Origin: Bacillota bacterium
Lineage (GTDB): Bacteria; Bacillota; Clostridia; Acetivibrionales; Acetivibrionaceae
Direction of reading: 5' to 3'
DNA length: 56,343 nt
Assembly (NCBI GenBank): GCA_023421115.1
Contig: JAEZUI010000037.1
Coordinates: 1-56,343 of the forward strand
A model generated the notes under the pieces. That model was not told the origin of the DNA. It searched no databases and saw only the letters and a program-made list of their open reading frames with translations. The position numbers and the translations under genes were made by a program. Below, in pieces: positions 53,801 through 56,343 of the stretch (position 1 is its first letter; every line of letters begins with the position of its first letter).

Positions 53801-55378
53801 AACCGTTTCTAACGAGTGCTTTGTTATAAGACCTATTATAGTCTCCTGCTTTGCACCTTTTTCAATTAGAAACCTTGCAAGTTGATTTGACTTTTCATTT
53901 AATTCGGTATATGACAATTTTTTATTATTATAGCAAATAGCTGTTTTGTTAGGAGTCTTTTTTACCTGCTCTTCAAAAAGACAATAAATTGTTGAATTAT
54001 TCGGATAATGTTTTTCTGAACTATTGTATTTATATATCAACTGTTCTTTTTGTTTTTTATTCATAACATCTAATTCATATACAGTTATACAAGGATTAAC
54101 CACAATCTGAGCAATCAGATGGACTAACTGCTTAAACATTAGTTCAATCTGATTTTGATTGTAATCATTTACCTTATAATCAAAATCAAGTTTTACTTTC
54201 TCAGTATTTGACCATTCCTTAACAACTATCTGAAGGGAATGAATTTGGTTCCCATTATAAAATTCAGTATTCTCTAATATTAAACCGTTAAGCTCATTAG
54301 TAAGCCTTGTATTATAATAGTTTACACAAGTATTAAAGAGATTGTCATAACCGTTTTTCTTTAATTCCAAGTCCTTGACCAAGATGTCATAAGGATATTT
54401 CTGGTTGAAATAGCAGCTCCTAAATTGAGCTGCTATTTTTTTTAGCATCTCATCCACCGATTCCTTCGGGTTTACTTGAAATCTAAAGGGCATAGTGCTA
54501 GTAAACATACCAAACATGTTTTTCTCTTTATTCCCTGACCGGTTTAGAACTGGAGTACCTATAACAATATCATCCTGCATGGTAGTTTTATGTAAATATA
54601 TTATGAATAAAGCCACAAAAAGAGTATTCAACGAAATCTTAGAAGTTGAACAAAATTCCTTTATAGATTTTGAAATTGTTTCGTCAAGCTCATAGGTCTT
54701 CCTTTCACCCTTTATACAATCGGAACTTCGGTTTAAAAACAACTCAGAAAGGTCTTTAAATTTCTCCTTCCAAAATGACTTATTATTTATAAACCGTTCC
54801 GATTCCAAATATTTTCGCTCACTTTCAATATATTGGATATACGAGTGTTCCGGGTTTTCATTTACTTCTTCACCCATTATCAGCTTCATGTATATGTCAC
54901 CAATTTGCTGCGTCATTATATTTATTGACCAGCCATCGGAAATAATATGATGAAACTTAACAAAATAACCTGTATCATTTTCGGCAATTTTGAACATCGC
55001 AAAATAGAAAAGTGCTTCATTTTCTAGTTTAAATGGAGTCTTTGCTTCAACATCCACCCATTTTTTAAATTCTTCTTCCGGTTCAATACTTTTGGAGAAA
55101 TCAACAAAATCTATTTTTACTTCTTTATAGTCAACCAGGTATTGTCCAGATTCACCTTCTTTCTCAGTAATCCTGAGTCTTAAACCTTCATTCTTTTTAA
55201 TAAAAATATTAATTGTTTTCTCCAGCAGTTCAAAATCAACTATCCCTTTTATACGTATTGGCCCTCCGATATTATAGAGTGGAGTTCCCGGATATATTTT
55301 CTCTATATACCAGATTCTTTTCTGAGGATGCGTTAGAGGTAATAAATTATGTATGTTTTTCTCTTTTGAAATAGTCAT
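50852..55378 (-). CDS. NRPS module C-A-T-E, predicted to load Asn and make D-Asn
   Basis: A 1508-aa single module. Condensation domain (about 15-430) with HHIISDG. Adenylation domain (about 460-960) with YTSGSTGKPKGT and YGPTE; residues aligned to the GrsA pocket read D-L-T-K-I-G-E-V-G-K, very near the known asparagine code. Carrier domain with GGDSIK (Ser carries phosphopantetheine). Epimerisation domain with HHLVIDAVSW, VEGHGREE, TVGWFTS, GIGYG and FNYLGD. No thioesterase. A lone C-A(Asn)-T-E module is the first, prodrug-motif module of zwittermicin- and colibactin-type pathways. The ATG at 55378 has GGTGGAG upstream; a TTG at 55420 extends the frame but lacks a ribosome site. Confidence 0.92.
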   Translation of the reverse strand: MTISKEKNIHNLLPLTHPQKRIWYIEKIYPGTPLYNIGGPIRIKGIVDFELLEKTINIFIKKNEGLRLRITEKEGESGQYLVDYKEVKIDFVDFSKSIEPEEEFKKWVDVEAKTPFKLENEALFYFAMFKIAENDTGYFVKFHHIISDGWSINIMTQQIGDIYMKLIMGEEVNENPEHSYIQYIESERKYLESERFINNKSFWKEKFKDLSELFLNRSSDCIKGERKTYELDETISKSIKEFCSTSKISLNTLFVALFIIYLHKTTMQDDIVIGTPVLNRSGNKEKNMFGMFTSTMPFRFQVNPKESVDEMLKKIAAQFRSCYFNQKYPYDILVKDLELKKNGYDNLFNTCVNYYNTRLTNELNGLILENTEFYNGNQIHSLQIVVKEWSNTEKVKLDFDYKVNDYNQNQIELMFKQLVHLIAQIVVNPCITVYELDVMNKKQKEQLIYKYNSSEKHYPNNSTIYCLFEEQVKKTPNKTAICYNNKKLSYTELNEKSNQLARFLIEKGAKQETIIGLITKHSLETVIGLLGILKSGAAFLPIDPEYPADRIKYMLDDCKVPIVLTNCELGNNLNYNGLIVDLELSDIYTRQTSNLTLKNKPNDLAYVIYTSGSTGKPKGTMIEHCGLVNYIWWAKQAYTRNEDEVFPLYSSLAFDLTITSIFTPIISGGRIEVYRNDEDEYVLYRIMRENRSTVIKLTPSHLFLLKDLDNTEKSVKRFIVGGEDLKVKTAKDIFESFKGDIEIYNEYGPTETVVGCMIHRYDPEVDNATSVPIGKPADNTQIYVLDNRLEPVPPGVTGEIYISGDGVSRGYLNMPELTKERFISNPFLPGRRMYRTGDLGRFIEGNIIEYVGRADRQIKIRGYRIELGEIEQAILQYQYVKAVVVLVREDKQKNKTLCAYIVESQKISEKDLRIFLMSGLPGYMIPQYMIPVDKIPLTANGKVNIELLPQPDISSINYATNNSYASEIEKIFYKLIGEILEVKEVRKDDNFYHLGGDSIKAIQIVSGLNNNGFKIKTKDILANPILKQMFLFVEDHRGYSKSNSEPCSGTMNATPIVSWFFSREFRNVNYYNQSVMLELKKNMDITVLRRIMDKIVKHHDSLRLNFNSDTKEIIYSEQDIQPSSIVELYDLSHLSGSEQQERIISIADKVKSSFNIENGLLFKGCLFDLGGASKKLLLTAHHLVIDAVSWRIILEDFDSLLKSSEVNEEFNLPQKTSSYKEWYEALKSFSKSLTVEEIKYWSDIRKYEFLFPVDNIKEKSPLEKCVTLSEKLSSEETRLLLSRANIAYNTETRDLLIVALSLAVKKYTDENNIVIEVEGHGREEIFDKVDVTRTVGWFTSIYPIAVEVYGEELEKNIKSIKEQLRRVPNKGIGYGVLKYMSEQIDDTEQRHIRFNYLGDTTGVSKNEYFSLTDAHISNDSAPENHLTSIIDINVIIIGGCLKVTFIYSKCEFKAESMKSFIRLYMNTISRVIDHCSRKEKRSFTPSDYDTIDLTQDELDSLFLKDGRL

Positions 55379-55452
55379 ATTCTCCACCATATTTCTTTTA
55401 TTAACATTCTGAAAATTCAATAAAATAATTCTCTTTTGTTTAAATTAACAAT

Positions 55453-56343
55453 TTAGACTTTTAGAGTAAGAATTACTTTTTTTACAATACTATCTTTAGA
55501 TATATTATTTATTTCCTTTAAATCCTCATGCGTCCCATAACCCTTCGGGAAATGATCCCTGATGCCAAGTTTGTCAAAAATAACATTATTTACTTTTGCT
55601 TCAAAAAGTACTTCCGCAATAGCGCTTCCAAGTCCCCCAATTATACTGTGCTCTTCGATAGCTATAATTGTCCCTGTCTCATTTGCCGCTTTACAAATTA
55701 ATTCCTTATCAATAGGTTTTATTGTAGGCATACTAATAACTCTTGGTGATATACCCTTACCCCTTAAATCGCTTGCAGCTTGAAGCACATCAAAAACAAT
55801 AGGTCCCGTTGCAACTAAAGTAATATCTGTACCTTCTTCTAGCAATACTCCCTTACCGATTTCGAAGGAGTAATTCGAACTATATATTTCCGGCTCTTGT
55901 GTAGAACCTAAACGTATATATACCGGTCCTTGTATTTGTTTGGCAGCAAAAAAAGCTCCCTTTGCCTCTAATGGACTTGCTGGACAAATAATATTCATAC
56001 CCGGCAGTACCCTCATAATTGCTATATCTTCAATCGCATGGTGTGATGGCCCTAAAGTACTGAAATTCATGCCCCCAAATGCACCAATAATTTTAACATT
56101 CTGTTTTTGTAAACATACATCATTTCGAATCTGCTCGTACGCTCTCATTGTAATAAAAGCAGATATGGCAAAAGCAAAAGGTATTTTTCCACAACTGGCC
56201 ATTCCAGCAGCATATGAAATCATATTTGCTTCCGAAATACCAAAATTTATGAATCTCCCAGGAAATAATTCCTCAAACACATCAAAATTCACAAAACCGT
56301 TATCTGCTGTCAAAACCAGTACGTCAGGATCACACCTTATTAA
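55453..56343 (-). CDS. Transketolase-like protein, C-terminal subunit (5' end beyond window)
   Basis: The reading frame runs off the window edge, so the start is not seen. The visible 296 codons match the pyrimidine-binding and C-terminal domains of transketolase/DXS-type enzymes: VLTADNGF, FINFGISEANMISYAAGMAS, PSHHAIEDIAIMRVLPGMNI and IAIEEHSIIGGLGSAIAEV. The length fits the second half of a split two-subunit transketolase; the thiamine-binding N-terminal half should lie upstream. It is 74 bp before the NRPS gene on the same strand. Split transketolases occur both in pentose metabolism and in natural-product clusters that make unusual building blocks. Confidence 0.9.
   Translation of the reverse strand, partial: LIRCDPDVLVLTADNGFVNFDVFEELFPGRFINFGISEANMISYAAGMASCGKIPFAFAISAFITMRAYEQIRNDVCLQKQNVKIIGAFGGMNFSTLGPSHHAIEDIAIMRVLPGMNIICPASPLEAKGAFFAAKQIQGPVYIRLGSTQEPEIYSSNYSFEIGKGVLLEEGTDITLVATGPIVFDVLQAASDLRGKGISPRVISMPTIKPIDKELICKAANETGTIIAIEEHSIIGGLGSAIAEVLFEAKVNNVIFDKLGIRDHFPKGYGTHEDLKEINNISKDSIVKKVILTLKV

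Noticed and set aside
1..56343. CRISPR arrays, tRNA or rRNA genes, insertion-sequence transposases
   Set aside because: No regularly spaced direct repeats, no tRNA-like cloverleaf and no transposase motif were found by reading both strands; short or decayed examples could be missed by eye.

Overview
The window is AT-rich, uses strong AGGAGG-type ribosome sites, and carries lipoproteins with Firmicutes-style lipoboxes, a copper-amine-oxidase-like stalk-domain protein, a fibro-slime protein, DUF5693 and xylan/xylose genes. Together these suggest a monoderm, probably anaerobic, plant-polysaccharide-degrading member of the Clostridia (Ruminiclostridium/Acetivibrio-like). This is inferred from gene content; no rRNA or other phylogenetic marker is present.

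Layout. 1-340: a compact, highly base-paired element of unknown identity that may be a structured RNA. 0.45-5.5 kb (+): a MarR regulator with an inverted-repeat operator, then an RND efflux pair (membrane-fusion lipoprotein and AcrB-like pump). 5.9-8.9 kb (+): two secreted proteins (fibro-slime/PA14-like and stalk-domain). 9.0-11.4 kb (-): an AAA-like ATPase/PD-(D/E)XK protein and two tiny overlapping ORFs. 11.7-13.6 kb (+): an M48-type membrane metalloprotease.

13.7-25.7 kb (-) is the most unusual region. Two paralogous Hcp/tube-like proteins flank a 732-aa sheath-like protein that looks like fused TssB and TssC. Downstream on the same strand come a J-domain protein, two FHA proteins, an intact membrane-anchored PP2C phosphatase, a degenerate PP2C with a transmembrane segment and coiled-coil tail, a coiled-coil membrane protein, DUF5693 and a PrsA-like foldase. 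This resembles the tube/sheath core of a contractile injection system beside a phospho-threonine control module like that of type VI secretion. No baseplate, spike, sheath ATPase or Ser/Thr kinase is visible here.

26.1-29.1 kb (-): a tight operon of alpha/beta hydrolase, condensation-fold acyltransferase and zinc-ribbon membrane protein. 29.2-30.1 kb: a decayed membrane-protein gene and a DUF2164 gene. 30.2-44.7 kb (-): xylo-oligosaccharide use, with GH3 beta-xylosidase, xylulokinase, xylose isomerase, aldose epimerase and two CUT1 ABC importers. Each importer has a hairpin between its binding-protein gene and its permease genes; neither has its own ATPase.

45-56.3 kb (-): the end of a natural-product cluster, with a transketolase C-terminal half (cut by the window edge), a C-A-T-E NRPS module whose A-domain code reads as asparagine, a beta-lactamase-fold serine peptidase fused to an ABC exporter, a GT4 glycosyltransferase and a GNAT acetyltransferase. 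A C-A(Asn)-T-E module plus a peptidase-ABC fusion is the signature of the acyl-D-Asn prodrug strategy (zwittermicin, xenocoumacin, colibactin).

Seven copies of an intergenic palindromic repeat family (about 100 or 155 bp) are scattered through the window.
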